A stretch of DNA of 60,735 nucleotides from Puniceicoccaceae bacterium K14 (GTDB lineage: Bacteria > Verrucomicrobiota > Verrucomicrobiia > Opitutales > Opitutaceae). The position numbers and the translations under genes are program-made. Positions 1-9,788 of the stretch are shown here, one piece after another. The stretch spans positions 1 through 60,735 of the forward strand of contig JAKYXN010000033.1 in assembly GCA_022538095.1 (NCBI GenBank), read 5' to 3'. Positions within the stretch are counted from its first letter, which is position 1. The number at the start of each line of letters is the position of its first letter. The notes beneath the pieces were generated by a model. The model worked only from the letters and a program-made list of their open reading frames with translations. It was not told the origin of the DNA and did not search any database.

Positions 1-110
1 TGCCTCTTGTGAACGTAACGACTTTCCATCACTCAATATCCAAACAAAAAAAGCCGAAGCAAGCTTCGAGGTATTAGACCCAAGGGGAATAAAAAACTTC
101 GTGTTTCTTT

Positions 111-1520
111 GTGTACTTCGCGGGCGATCAAGACTATCCCTTTCAAATAGTGCGTTCCATGATTTTCTACCTAATGGCCTTTTCTCTCGTATCCGTTCCT
201 TGGTTGCGTGGAGGCTATTTTTCGTGGGTACCTTGGCTCTTGGGAATAACATCGCTTGCTTCTCTTAGTTTGACTGCTTTCTCTGCAATTTCAGTAGTCG
301 GTTTTAGAAAAAATAACCCTGCCTTCTCCAAGTATTGGTTTGCCTGGTTCCTTTTAGTCGTTTTGTTGGTGGTATCATTGCTCAATCCCTCTTTTAGAAC
401 GGTGCAATTAGGTGAGGGGTTCCTTCTGTCTAAGCTTGACCACTACGAGTGGCTACCTAGTGTTGTGTCGGTCGATCGGTCGTTTTCAAAAATCACTACC
501 TTTCTCTCGATTTTGGTTCTCGGATGGTGTTTACATGCGCAGCAATTTTCAGGACGTCAGCTACGTCGTTTGTTGTTAATCTGTTCCATCAACGCTCTTC
601 TATTAGCGCTTATCGGAACTTTTTATGATCTAGCTGGAGTCGAGGCTCCTCTTGGAGTTTTTAAGGAGGTGAATCCGTCCTTCTTCGCAAGTTTCACCTA
701 TCACAATCACTGGGTCGCCTTCGCCGGGGTCAATTTATTTATTGCGAGCTATTTAAGTGTTCATGTCGCTCGAACTCGAAGAGGGGATCGCAATGATGCC
801 AACCGATTTGCTGCCTTTATCGCACTTTGTTTTTTTCTCTTCTTGAGCCTACTTGTTGTGGAGTCGCGTGCTGGGGTACTGGTCGCATTTCTTTATGTGC
901 TCTGCGTGCTTTGGACGGTGGGGCTGCGTAAACTGGTACCTATACTTCGTTCTGTGGGCCAACCAGGCTTAAAAAGGCGGTGGACTGCTCCAGTGGCGAT
1001 TACTGGACTGCTAATCATTTTGGGGGCATCGGCGATTGTGATTTCCGAATCGCAGCTGGAGACTGTTTCGGAGAAATATGGGGACGCGTGGTTGGGGTTG
1101 TGGGATTCCGACCCAAAAGTGAACGACTTCCGCTTCGATCAAGGGCCTAAAATCGCTCTGGAATTGATCAAGGATCGCCCTATTTGGGGTTGGGGCTGGG
1201 GAAGCTATTATTACGCAATGAAACAATATGCGCCTTTGTATATCGATGACAAAGCCACCGCTCAATACGCCCACAACGATTGGCTGCAATTCTTTTCTGA
1301 ATTGGGTGCTGCAGGATTCCTCTTGCTTGTATTGCCTATTTGCTTGCAAGCATTTCGCTACTTCAAAAGCGGTGGGAAGCTCAACTGGCTCCACACTGGA
1401 CTTGGCGTTGTGCTATTGCTCGCACTTTTCGAGTTTCCACTGAGTAACAGTGCAGTGCTTTTGCACTGCATGATTGTTCTCGTTTCCACTTGGCAATCAG
1501 GAAAAACTCGAGTGTCGTGA
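111..1520 (+). CDS. O-antigen polymerase/ligase-like membrane protein (Wzy/WaaL type)
   Basis: About 469 residues with roughly ten to twelve hydrophobic segments. The hallmark is the periplasmic-loop pattern RPIWGWGWGSY followed by a HNDWLQFFSELG motif near residues 365-410, typical of the O-antigen ligase/polymerase family (Wzy_C). It would join or polymerise undecaprenyl-linked glycans at the periplasmic face of the inner membrane. The listed start is a GTG that gives a short polar N-terminus before the first helix; an ATG at 159 is an alternative, and neither has a convincing ribosome binding site. It lies upstream of the glycan cluster, separated by a PEP-CTERM gene on the opposite strand. 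Polymerase versus ligase cannot be decided from sequence alone. Confidence 0.8.
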   Translation: MYFAGDQDYPFQIVRSMIFYLMAFSLVSVPWLRGGYFSWVPWLLGITSLASLSLTAFSAISVVGFRKNNPAFSKYWFAWFLLVVLLVVSLLNPSFRTVQLGEGFLLSKLDHYEWLPSVVSVDRSFSKITTFLSILVLGWCLHAQQFSGRQLRRLLLICSINALLLALIGTFYDLAGVEAPLGVFKEVNPSFFASFTYHNHWVAFAGVNLFIASYLSVHVARTRRGDRNDANRFAAFIALCFFLFLSLLVVESRAGVLVAFLYVLCVLWTVGLRKLVPILRSVGQPGLKRRWTAPVAITGLLIILGASAIVISESQLETVSEKYGDAWLGLWDSDPKVNDFRFDQGPKIALELIKDRPIWGWGWGSYYYAMKQYAPLYIDDKATAQYAHNDWLQFFSELGAAGFLLLVLPICLQAFRYFKSGGKLNWLHTGLGVVLLLALFEFPLSNSAVLLHCMIVLVSTWQSGKTRVS

Positions 1521-1707
1521 GCAAGAAAAAGCTCTATGTCTAAGGTGAGCATTAGGTTGGGAATTTAATCATAGAAACACACTTCGGTTACAGAACAACG
1601 TCTGATGCATACTCCTTCGAGCCGGTAGGTTTGACCATTGCAATCCTAACGTGCTCTGCTGTAAGAAGTCGCATATGTTCCCTTGTGGGGTAGAGAGTTG
1701 TCATTAG

Positions 1708-2403
1708 TCACGATGTTGTGGGTTTACCTGGCTGCTCCTTCTTCATGAGCCTACGGTAGCTTAGAAAGCTCAGCAAGGCTAGTCCCCCGACAATACCTGT
1801 GATTGTGCCAGGTTCTGGTACGGCTGTAAGCGTAAAGCCTTCGAAGTAAAACTCGCTCGCAACGGATTCACCACTTCGCCACCTAAGGTCTAGGGAGTCG
1901 CCGACGGATAAATTGAGATCTATTGGAATTATTCCAGTAGTTCCATAGTCGCTCGCCAGCAAATTGAGTAGTGTTGTTGTGGATCCGTTTGAAGTAGTTG
2001 TCAGCGATGCCGTTTCATCACCAGTAAAAAGTCGAAGATCGACCTCGGTAACGTTCACATTTTGATTGAAGCTGAGTGAAATAAATTCTCCGTTTGCGTT
2101 GATTCCGCTGCTTCCGTCTCCGAGTCCGGAGCTAATCCAATTGGTTGAGTCATTTGCACCAAATGTAATTTCCAAATTGTGAAAGGGGCTTCCGATATCG
2201 TCTATTGCAATTGACCCCCCTGAGGTTCCATCGAGGGCGTTGGAAGACGTGTTCCATTCCGTAATAAGGGCATTCCCGTTCCCAGAGTTGCGGAAAATCT
2301 GAGGATCAGGGTCTTCGTCAAATTCTACTTTAAGGATTTGAGCGTTCGAAGCTGTAACTAGGGTAAAGCAGAAGGTTAATGCAAGTAATGGGGTATTTTT
2401 CAT
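1708..2403 (-). CDS. PEP-CTERM sorting domain protein
   Basis: About 231 residues. It begins with a signal peptide (MKNTPLLALTFCFTLV, likely cleavage after SNA) and ends with VPEPGT, a hydrophobic helix and an arginine-containing tail (YRRLMKK), the tripartite PEP-CTERM sorting signal recognised by exosortase. The body is Ser/Thr/Gly/Asn-rich and beta-prone, typical of secreted or surface proteins. I chose the ATG at 2403 because it starts the signal peptide directly; an in-frame ATG at 2439 would add a 12-residue extension. PEP-CTERM proteins are known to co-occur with exopolysaccharide loci, and this one lies inside such a locus. Its substrate or structural role is unknown. Confidence 0.85.
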   Translation of the reverse strand: MKNTPLLALTFCFTLVTASNAQILKVEFDEDPDPQIFRNSGNGNALITEWNTSSNALDGTSGGSIAIDDIGSPFHNLEITFGANDSTNWISSGLGDGSSGINANGEFISLSFNQNVNVTEVDLRLFTGDETASLTTTSNGSTTTLLNLLASDYGTTGIIPIDLNLSVGDSLDLRWRSGESVASEFYFEGFTLTAVPEPGTITGIVGGLALLSFLSYRRLMKKEQPGKPTTS

Positions 2404-3830
2404 GAGGAAGAATAACTGACAAAATTGAGCATTAATCAATTTTAAAATATTAAAAAATAAGTAGTGTATAGAAATAAAATAGGGTTAAATTTGACAGGAA
2501 AATTGGTTTTAACATACCGATTGTCAAAATACGTTTACCAAATTGGCGAATGGTAAGTGATAGCGTTACGGGATTTTCTCTCATACTTCTTTTTCGTCGT
2601 ATTTAAGGGGAGACGAGACGGTAAGCGGCCTCTGACACGATGCTAAGTCCAGAAAAGATATTCCATAGCTATATTCTTCCTACCGAGATCGTCGATCGAT
2701 TAGCCGAGACATGTAGCCACAGAAAAGTCCAATGCGTATCCGCTGGCGGCCTAGGTCAAACATATGTCTTTGCGAGATGGCAGGTTTGATAATTGCAGAA
2801 CCTTGTGCACCAGCTGGCAGGACTCTCTTTGTAGACAAAATTCGTCTCGTAGCAGCTTCAATCCCATTCATTGGTAAACGGCTAAGCAAATACAAAGGAA
2901 CTCCTCGATTTGCTTGCGGAGCAGAAGCTAAAATATTGGTATCTTATAACAATTCACGCTTGGTATTGTGTCTGCTGTCTCAGAGCTCGTTTATGCACAA
3001 CATTTGAGGAGAGGTGAATTAGAATCAGCTTCATCCAATGGGGTGATCAAACGAGGTTGTAGAATTATATTTCGATTTTGCGAATTGGAGAAAACCCCTA
3101 CGTAGCCCACATCGTACATAATTCTAGGTTTTTATGAATTAAAATAACTCAATTGATGATTTTTATTCATGATATGTCGACCATTAGGCAAAGTCTTCCT
3201 AGCTTAATCCCGGGGAAAAGCTGAGCTGTTAAATTGTAACCAATTTAAGCCTTGATCAATGTATTGGTGAAACTACGGTGCCGATCAGTCGAGCTTCACG
3301 GAGTAAAACAACAATAAAGAGGTCAAGAAAGGTCGATTTTTTCAAAATTGTTTATTCCAGCTTCGCATATGTATTGTTGTCGGTATCCACGGTAATGCTA
3401 CGATCTAAAGAATTTATTTGCTGTAACCCCAGATTGGTTTTTTCCAGAAAATGGAAATGCGACCAAGGGCGGTAGCGTAGTTTACAGGAGAGAATGCTTA
3501 GTTTGGTTTGCGTTGCCGAAAATCAATCCCAATCCCCACCGACTAGGTTGTTATTAGTTTAATGGCCACGAGATGGTTTGCCGCATGATATCAAATGTTG
3601 TTTCTTTCACCCTCTAGTGATCATATTGCCGCAGCGAGAGGCTGCGAATTTGATCGGTCGTGGAACTTGACGATAGGCGTGAATACTGAGTGAGTCGATT
3701 AACTTAACGTTTATTATTGGTGAAAATGATACCAATTGCCTGAGGAGTATTGATCATTCTTTTGTTGTATGAAGTTAGAGAGTATGGCAGCGGCAATTGG
3801 GTATAAGCCCTTTATGAGGAAGAGAGCGTT
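2404..3830. other. 1.4 kb region without a convincing gene
   Basis: AT-rich, especially 2420-2530. The open frames here (at most about 90 codons) have no recognisable motif or good ribosome binding site. A 49-codon frame at 2640-2789 starts MLSPEKIFHSYILP and vaguely resembles the N-terminus of IS4-like transposases before a stop; this is too weak to call a pseudogene. A 6-bp hairpin (CGCAGC / GCTGCG) lies at 3630-3646. The 3' end must contain the promoter of the glycan cluster, and GAGGA at 3816-3820 is a plausible ribosome binding site for the flippase gene. Otherwise I see nothing certain. Confidence 0.5.
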
Positions 3831-5279
3831 ATGGACATTAAGGATCTAAAACGTAAGTCGGTAAGAGGTGGTGTTGTGACTCTTGTTAGTCAGGGGCTGA
3901 CAATTGCGATTCAGTTGGCCTCGACTGTTTTTTTGGCACGGCTTCTTTCTCCGTATGACTATGGTTTATTGGCGATGATCACTTCGGTTACGGCCTTTGC
4001 TGGGCTCTTTCGTGATCTTGGTCTCTCGTCAGCAGCGATTCAAAAAAGTGATCTAACCGATGACCAGCAGGTGAAGTTATTCTGGTTTAATATAGCTTTA
4101 GGTTTAGCTATAACATTACTCGTTGCAGCTTCAGCCCCTATCGTTTCTTTCTTTTTTAAAGAGCCCAGGTTAACCTCAGCAACAATTGCTCTTTCATTCA
4201 CGTTCTTGCTAGGGAGTATCGGCTCTCAATCGAGTGCTTCCCTTTCTCGCTCATTTAAGTTCGCTCGGAAGTCCATTGCTAGCATCTTGGGGGCTTTCGT
4301 AACTTTGGTAGTCGCGCTAACAATGGCTTTAAATGGTTTCGAGTATTGGTCTCTTGTTTGGGGCAACTTAGCTGGTGCAGCTACGACTACTATACTACTC
4401 TGTATGTTATCTGAATTCCGACCTAAAATTCGAATTAAAAAAACTGAAACATCTTCTTTGATAAGGTTTGGCGCTCACATTACGGCATTTGATTTAGTAA
4501 ATTACTTTCACAGGAATTTAGACAATCTGTTGATAGGAAGACTTCATGGTTCTATTGAATTAGGTCTTTATTCCAGGGCGTATTCATTGCTTTTACTTCC
4601 TCTCGGAGCGATACGTAGTCCGCTTATGTCGGTGGCGTACCCAGTTATGAGTACACTTCAGAAAGAACCAGTTCTTTTTCGCTCATATTATAGACGGACA
4701 ACTTTACTACTTGCTCTTTTGGGAATGCCTCTCACTGCCTTTTTGTTTTGTTCGTCCGAAACGGTTATTATGCTTTTATTAGGCGCTAAGTGGAAACATG
4801 TTTCGGACATTTTCTCAGTTTTAGCGATCACCGGATTTGTGCAGCCGACATTGAGTCTTATTGGTCTTGTTTTGATGTCACTCGGGGCCACCAAGAAGTA
4901 TTTAATGTTTGGTGTTGCTAACGCAATTTGCGTGTCTATCGGCTTTTGTATAGGAGTCCGTTTTGGTGCGATGGGTGTTGCCATTTCCTATGCCATTTCC
5001 ATCTACACGACCTCTGTCCCGTTTCTTATAATCTTCTTAAAGGGCACTCCAGTTTCGTTGGGGGATTATGTCAGATCGATCGCTTTTCCTGCAATGGCGG
5101 CTATAATTGCTATTATACCGACTTATGGAGTTTCGGTATTTTTGCAGAGTTCCTCGAATCTACTTTTAGTTTTAGTAAAGGGCGTTGTGTACTTTTTGAG
5201 CTTCATCACAGTAGTGTGGTTGGTACCAAATCTTCGTGCAGAACTTAAGGAGATTCCAGCCTACTTTCGGAAAAATTGA
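3831..5279 (+). CDS. Wzx-like polysaccharide flippase (MOP superfamily)
   Basis: 482 residues with about twelve to fourteen hydrophobic helices. The N-terminus (KSVRGGVVTLVSQG, then FLARLLSPYDYGLLAM) is typical of WzxC-type lipopolysaccharide/exopolysaccharide export proteins (Polysacc_synt_3). It is predicted to flip undecaprenyl-diphosphate-linked repeat units to the periplasmic face for the Wzy-like proteins at 111 and 9789. It has a GAGGA ribosome binding site and is the first gene of a long + strand run of glycan genes. Length and helix count are normal for the family. The exact lipid-linked substrate is unknown. Confidence 0.88.
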   Translation: MDIKDLKRKSVRGGVVTLVSQGLTIAIQLASTVFLARLLSPYDYGLLAMITSVTAFAGLFRDLGLSSAAIQKSDLTDDQQVKLFWFNIALGLAITLLVAASAPIVSFFFKEPRLTSATIALSFTFLLGSIGSQSSASLSRSFKFARKSIASILGAFVTLVVALTMALNGFEYWSLVWGNLAGAATTTILLCMLSEFRPKIRIKKTETSSLIRFGAHITAFDLVNYFHRNLDNLLIGRLHGSIELGLYSRAYSLLLLPLGAIRSPLMSVAYPVMSTLQKEPVLFRSYYRRTTLLLALLGMPLTAFLFCSSETVIMLLLGAKWKHVSDIFSVLAITGFVQPTLSLIGLVLMSLGATKKYLMFGVANAICVSIGFCIGVRFGAMGVAISYAISIYTTSVPFLIIFLKGTPVSLGDYVRSIAFPAMAAIIAIIPTYGVSVFLQSSSNLLLVLVKGVVYFLSFITVVWLVPNLRAELKEIPAYFRKN

Positions 5280-5311
5280 ACTTTGGGGTCTGAAAAATTG
5301 CCATTTTGACA

Positions 5312-5926
5312 ATGACAAATCCACAGCATGATAGCGTTGAATTTGATACTAAAGGGAGAGCCAATAAGCTTCTGCCTCGGGTAGGCTCTCATATTTACAA
5401 AATGGGTTCTATTCTACGTTCTCGTTTTCGAATTTGGTACCTGAATGTAGGTGGAGCGCAGATTGAACGCAGTTCCCGTTTAGGGAAGGTCACAGTTTCG
5501 CGACCAGCATACGTAAGAATCGGAACCAATTGTGAAATAGAGGATTATGTAAGACTCCGCCCTGGTGGTGGTTTGGGTAAGTCTTCTATAACTATTGGTG
5601 ATGATTCGTTTATTGGCCATTCGACTCAAATTAATGTTGGAAGTCACTGCAGGATTGGACGTTTTGTAATGATTGCGCCTGGATGCATTATTTCAGATGC
5701 TCACCACCCATACTCCGATAAATCAGCTCCTATGTGTTCGTTTTCTGCATCATATAAACCTATCATTATTGAGGATGATGTCTGGATTGGCAGTGGCTGC
5801 ACCATTCTTCAGGGAGTAACGATTAAAAAAGGGGCAATTGTAGCTGCTGGTTCTGTCTTAAATAAATCGATACAGAGCAATGAGATCTGGGGCGGTGTCC
5901 CTGCACGGTTTATAAAGTACCGTTAG
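5312..5926 (+). CDS. Left-handed beta-helix acyltransferase (CatB/WcaF-like)
   Basis: About 204 residues dominated by hexapeptide repeats such as ITIGDD, VWIGSG and VTIKKG, ending with GGVPARFIKYR, the classic C-terminus of LbH sugar O-acetyltransferases. The probable catalytic histidine lies in the DAHHPY loop around residues 131-133. It would acetylate a sugar of the exported glycan using acetyl-CoA in the cytoplasm. An in-frame TTG lies two codons upstream at 5306; the ATG at 5312 is preferred. It is placed between the flippase and a glycosyltransferase, consistent with decoration of the repeat unit. Acceptor and acyl donor are inferred. Confidence 0.82.
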   Translation: MTNPQHDSVEFDTKGRANKLLPRVGSHIYKMGSILRSRFRIWYLNVGGAQIERSSRLGKVTVSRPAYVRIGTNCEIEDYVRLRPGGGLGKSSITIGDDSFIGHSTQINVGSHCRIGRFVMIAPGCIISDAHHPYSDKSAPMCSFSASYKPIIIEDDVWIGSGCTILQGVTIKKGAIVAAGSVLNKSIQSNEIWGGVPARFIKYR

Positions 5927-5937
5927 GAATCACAAAA

Positions 5938-6831
5938 ATGACAACTGTTTTTACGCTTTTTGAGAAACTATACCACCATGGTGTTGCTGCATTATTAAAT
6001 TCTTTAGCAGAGCAGGGGTTTGAAGGGCGTTTTATTGGATACTATCGTGGTTCGCTACCAGAGTGGGCATTTGAGGTTAATCAATTTCCGAAAAAAATTG
6101 AAGTCATTTTCAAGCCATTAGATTCTGAGAGCCATTTTGCTTATCTAAAACCGAAGATTGCTAAAGCTCTTATTTCTGAATTTCCGGACACTGATAGCTT
6201 TTTTTATTTTGATCCCGACATTGTTATTATCGGACCTTGGGAGTTCTTCGAAAGATGGTCCAGGTGCGGCTTTGCCCTCGTAGAGGAAATTGTCAATTGT
6301 CCTATGGTTGACAATCATCCTATTAGAATTGAGTGGTGCGATTGGTTGAAGAAACACCAGATTAATTGTAGTTGTTCGCGTAATCATTATTACAATTCTG
6401 GTTTTTTTGGATACGGACGGAACCATGAAGCGTTTTTCGATTTATGGTCGAAAATTATAAATTTGAGTAGTTCTGATTCATCTCGTAATGGAGTCGTTGA
6501 TCGGCGACGTCACAATCTTTTTTCAACATGGGATCAAGATGCGTTGAATGTGGCGTTAATGGCTTGTGAAATTGATGTGGCTCAAATTGGCCCAGAAGGA
6601 ATGGGGTTCATTGAGGGAGGTTATACCATGCTACATGCAACAGGTAGTAGAAAACCATGGACGGTTTCTTTTTTTAAGGAAGCAATAAGGGGTTATCCTC
6701 CAAAACGGGTTGAGCGGGAATTTATAAAATACAGTTTAGGTCCAATCCAAAGTTTCCAACGGTTTACTCTAACTAGAAAGATCTATTCTTTGCGAATCGC
6801 ACAAATGATCGGACGATTCTATCGTGCGTGA
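5938..6831 (+). CDS. GT-A fold glycosyltransferase, GT8-like
   Basis: 297 residues. FYFDPDIVIIGPW near residue 85-97 supplies a DxD-type metal/nucleotide-sugar site, and a later YYNSGFFGYGR and WDQDALN pattern matches GT8/nucleotide-diphospho-sugar transferase families. It lacks membrane segments, so it is probably a cytoplasmic or peripheral enzyme adding one sugar to the lipid-linked repeat unit. The gene starts 11 bases after the acyltransferase stop, indicating an operon. Its base composition is AT-rich, as in the surrounding cluster. Donor and acceptor are unknown. Confidence 0.75.
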   Translation: MTTVFTLFEKLYHHGVAALLNSLAEQGFEGRFIGYYRGSLPEWAFEVNQFPKKIEVIFKPLDSESHFAYLKPKIAKALISEFPDTDSFFYFDPDIVIIGPWEFFERWSRCGFALVEEIVNCPMVDNHPIRIEWCDWLKKHQINCSCSRNHYYNSGFFGYGRNHEAFFDLWSKIINLSSSDSSRNGVVDRRRHNLFSTWDQDALNVALMACEIDVAQIGPEGMGFIEGGYTMLHATGSRKPWTVSFFKEAIRGYPPKRVEREFIKYSLGPIQSFQRFTLTRKIYSLRIAQMIGRFYRA

Positions 6832-6856
6832 ATTTTGAGCTTAAAAAGGGAAAAAA

Positions 6857-8050
6857 TTGAGTATAATAGTAACGTATAGTGGGGTTCATCAGGCATTCCT
6901 TCACGCAGGGGCTGCTTCGCAGGCGGGTGAGTTAGAGAGTTTTCTTTGTTCGCTTTATGACGCACCCGGCAAGTGGGGCCGTCGGCTCTCGAAGGTGCTG
7001 GGAGCTTCAGCGTTAGTGAATCGTTCGTCACCAGATATTGCCCCAAGTAAAGTTGTCGAGTTTCCTTGGCCCATGATAAAGCATCGCTTAAATCAGCGAT
7101 TATTGCCAAGGTTCGCGGGGGATTGGCTAGCAGCAAACGAAAAATTTGATAGCTGGAGTGCTCGGAAAATATTAAATTCAAATGCTAGACTAGTTGTCGC
7201 TACGGAGACTTGCGCTAGGGATAGTATTAAGGCAGCTAGGGAAAGGGGAGCGTTATCGCTTTTGGATTGTCCACAAGTTCATCCTGATTTCCTAACATCA
7301 CTCTTTGCGTCTGCAGGTCAGGACTTGGAGTGTGATGTTCCTATGAAGTTCGATACGCCAGCAATGGACGCGAGGAAACGTGAGGAATTCAAATCTGCGG
7401 ACCATCTGTTGACGATATCTCAGATTCAAGCTAACAGTTTCATTGAGGCTGGAATTCCAGAAAGTAAAATCAGTACTATCTCTCTAGGGATAGATAGTGA
7501 TTTCTGGAGAGGTGGAAAACATTTTCAAAAGCAAAGCGGGCCGCTTCGAATCCTGTTTGTCGGAGGAATTTGTTTACGTAAAGGAATTCCGTATTTGCTA
7601 AAGGCAGTCGAGATGCTCGGGAATCAAGCTGAGCTTTGGTTGGTTGGTCCAAATTCCGGTGAAGTCGATAATTTTCTATCGAATGCTTCTGTGAGTATAA
7701 AATTTCTAGGTAGAAAGAACAAAATTGAACTTCGAGACCTCTATCGAGCTGCCGATGTATTTGTGCTCCCTTCTTTGATTGATACCTTTGGTTTTGTTGG
7801 GATGGAGGCTATGGCTGCGGGGACTCCGACCATTGTAACTGATAATTGCGGCGTGCCAGTCCCCGACTCCAGCTGGAGAGTTCCGGTGATGAATGCTGAC
7901 GCTCTTGCGAGTCGTCTCACTGAATACATAATAAACCCTCGACTTTTAGCAGATCATAGTGAGAAGGCTTCGCTTTTCGCAAAGTCACATAATCGTCAAT
8001 GGTATCAAGATCAAGTGTCCCAATTATTTGGACATTTGATGGAGCAATAG
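6857..8050 (+). CDS. GT4 family glycosyltransferase
   Basis: 397 residues. The C-terminal half carries the GT-B signature: LRILFVGGICLRKGI (start of the second Rossmann domain), then DLYRAADVFVLPS and FGFVGMEAMAAGTPTIVT, the nucleotide-sugar-binding E-x7-E type region of GT4. The start is a TTG preceded by AAAAAGGG at 6843-6850. It belongs to the glycan operon and would transfer a sugar from an NDP-sugar with retention. Sugar specificity cannot be told. Confidence 0.85.
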   Translation: MSIIVTYSGVHQAFLHAGAASQAGELESFLCSLYDAPGKWGRRLSKVLGASALVNRSSPDIAPSKVVEFPWPMIKHRLNQRLLPRFAGDWLAANEKFDSWSARKILNSNARLVVATETCARDSIKAARERGALSLLDCPQVHPDFLTSLFASAGQDLECDVPMKFDTPAMDARKREEFKSADHLLTISQIQANSFIEAGIPESKISTISLGIDSDFWRGGKHFQKQSGPLRILFVGGICLRKGIPYLLKAVEMLGNQAELWLVGPNSGEVDNFLSNASVSIKFLGRKNKIELRDLYRAADVFVLPSLIDTFGFVGMEAMAAGTPTIVTDNCGVPVPDSSWRVPVMNADALASRLTEYIINPRLLADHSEKASLFAKSHNRQWYQDQVSQLFGHLMEQ

Positions 8051-8058
8051 TATTGGAC

Positions 8059-9108
8059 ATGAAGGAGATTGCTCAGGTCGTCCCTTACCTTCCTCCTAAA
8101 ATTAGTGGGGTTGGTGACTATGCAGTTTTATTAGCGAAGGAATTAGCCAAAGTCCATGGCCTCCATAGTACTTTCATCTGTGCGAATCCGAATGAAGGTC
8201 AGCTTAATTGTGAAGGGTTTCCCGTGATACCGTTGGTGGCTTGTTCTGATGAAGAGTTTTCTTCCATACTAATGAAAACGGATACAGTCTTGGTTCATTA
8301 TGTCGGCTATGGCTTCCAAAAAAGAGGTTGCCCCATTTGGTTAGTAAATGGGCTTTTGAAATGGCGTAAAAAATGTCGTAACGTGAACTTGATTACAATG
8401 TTTCATGAGCTTTATGCCACTGGCCCCATTTGGAGTAGTGCGTTTTGGACAAATGTAATTCAAAAGCGAATTTGCCGTAGGATCGCTTCTATTTGTGACG
8501 GAGTTATAACAAACAGAGCTGCAAGTCGTTTTTACCTAGATAGACACTGTTCCTGCAATTCGCAGGTACTGCCGGTTTTTTCAAATGTTGGTGAAGCGCC
8601 TCTTTTTGTTCCTTTCAATGAGAGGAATTCGGAAATGGTAATTTTTGGTGGTGGACCAAATTTTAGAGATTTAGCCGGTGAAAAGTTCTCCCTAATTCAG
8701 GAGCTAATTGATTTTTGGAAAATAGAGAAAATCGTGATAATCGGGAATGGAAACCTTGGACTCGCGAACCTTAGTATATCAATAGAAGTCGCTGGTATCC
8801 TTGATTCTATGTCGATTCATTCTATTCTTTCTAAGGCTAGGTTTGGCTTACTTACTTACTTTCCTGGATACATGGGAAAATCCGGTATTTTTGCATCTTA
8901 TTGTGCACATGGTTTAGCTCCGGTACTTTTAAATCGCGATGATAGTTCCGAAGATGGATTGTCGAGTGGAATGAATTTCCTCTACATTGAAGACGCGATT
9001 GATTACGAGATTCAAGAGGCTGAGAGCGTAGCAGAGAAGGCTTGGTCTTGGTATTCCATGCATAATATTTCAAGAGTTAGCGAAGCATACGCTGAATTTA
9101 TCCGGTAG
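8059..9108 (+). CDS. GT4-like glycosyltransferase
   Basis: About 349 residues. The N-terminus VPYLPPKISGVGDYAVLLAKEL is split by function: a GVGDY loop typical of GT4 enzymes that bind the acceptor, then a Rossmann-like half. The C-terminal half (SILSKARFGLLTYFPGYMGKSGIFASY) is divergent and lacks the textbook E-x7-E motif, so this is a distant GT-B member. The ATG at 8059, nine bases after the previous stop, is chosen; an open frame extends upstream into the previous gene but overlap of 60 bases is unlikely. Role in repeat-unit assembly is inferred from context. Confidence 0.7.
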   Translation: MKEIAQVVPYLPPKISGVGDYAVLLAKELAKVHGLHSTFICANPNEGQLNCEGFPVIPLVACSDEEFSSILMKTDTVLVHYVGYGFQKRGCPIWLVNGLLKWRKKCRNVNLITMFHELYATGPIWSSAFWTNVIQKRICRRIASICDGVITNRAASRFYLDRHCSCNSQVLPVFSNVGEAPLFVPFNERNSEMVIFGGGPNFRDLAGEKFSLIQELIDFWKIEKIVIIGNGNLGLANLSISIEVAGILDSMSIHSILSKARFGLLTYFPGYMGKSGIFASYCAHGLAPVLLNRDDSSEDGLSSGMNFLYIEDAIDYEIQEAESVAEKAWSWYSMHNISRVSEAYAEFIR

Positions 9109-9113
9109 TCCGA

Positions 9114-9749
9114 ATGTTATTATACCTGTGGAGAAATCGAGAAAAACCGGACCTATTGACCAGGTCTTGGTTTAAGTCTTGGGTAAAGCGCCTACTACTA
9201 ACTAATTCCCTTGTTCGAACTGGAATACGAATTGCGAAACTTCGAAGGAGGGGTGCTTTGATTGGTGAATGTACATTTATATCACCGTGTAAGCTCGGTG
9301 GTTGTTTATCGCGACTAGTAGTTGGAGATGAAACGTTTATTGGCCGTGTCGATATACAGGTTGTGGCTGGTGTTCGCATTGGTGACCGAGTTTGCATTAA
9401 TGATGGGGTCAAAATTTTAGGGGCAAGTCATGATACTGGAGATCCAGGTTGGCAGCAAATATCACATGCTATTCGTATTGATGACTATGCATGGGTGGCT
9501 ACTGGAGCTACGATTCTGCATGGAGTAACAATCGGTAGGGGGGCGGTTATTGGGGCTGGCGCAGTTGTTTCAAAAGATGTTGATCCGTATTCTATCGTTA
9601 TAGGAAACCCAGCTCGTTCTGTTAGTAAAACTCGCTGCCGGGAGTTTGACTACAGTCCTGTGGAATTTGTGGCCCTCTTTTCTGCTTGGCTAGGTAAAAC
9701 AGAAAAATTGGTAGCACCTGCTACAAATTGTTTTCGTGATAATAAATAG
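9114..9749 (+). CDS. Left-handed beta-helix acyltransferase
   Basis: 211 residues. Hexapeptide repeats (LVVGDE, VRIGDR, IRIDDY, VTIGRG, AVIGAG) run from about residue 60 to 165 and end with the IGNPAR motif of maltose/galactoside-type O-acetyltransferases. The loop GASHDTGD contains the candidate catalytic histidine. The roughly 45-residue C-terminal extension after IGNPAR is longer than usual. It starts five bases after the preceding glycosyltransferase. Likely acetylates a sugar of the glycan; acceptor unknown. Confidence 0.8.
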   Translation: MLLYLWRNREKPDLLTRSWFKSWVKRLLLTNSLVRTGIRIAKLRRRGALIGECTFISPCKLGGCLSRLVVGDETFIGRVDIQVVAGVRIGDRVCINDGVKILGASHDTGDPGWQQISHAIRIDDYAWVATGATILHGVTIGRGAVIGAGAVVSKDVDPYSIVIGNPARSVSKTRCREFDYSPVEFVALFSAWLGKTEKLVAPATNCFRDNK

Positions 9750-9788
9750 TGCAAATCGCGAGACGTAACAATCTTGGGTTAGAGAAAC

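Noticed and set aside
46-70. CGAAGC-AA-GCTTCG palindrome with an A run
   Set aside because: Could be a minus-strand terminator but the loop is two bases and no gene to terminate is visible.
2680-3007. Overlapping frames of 71 and 91 codons on both strands
   Set aside because: No family resemblance, no good ribosome binding site; not called as genes.
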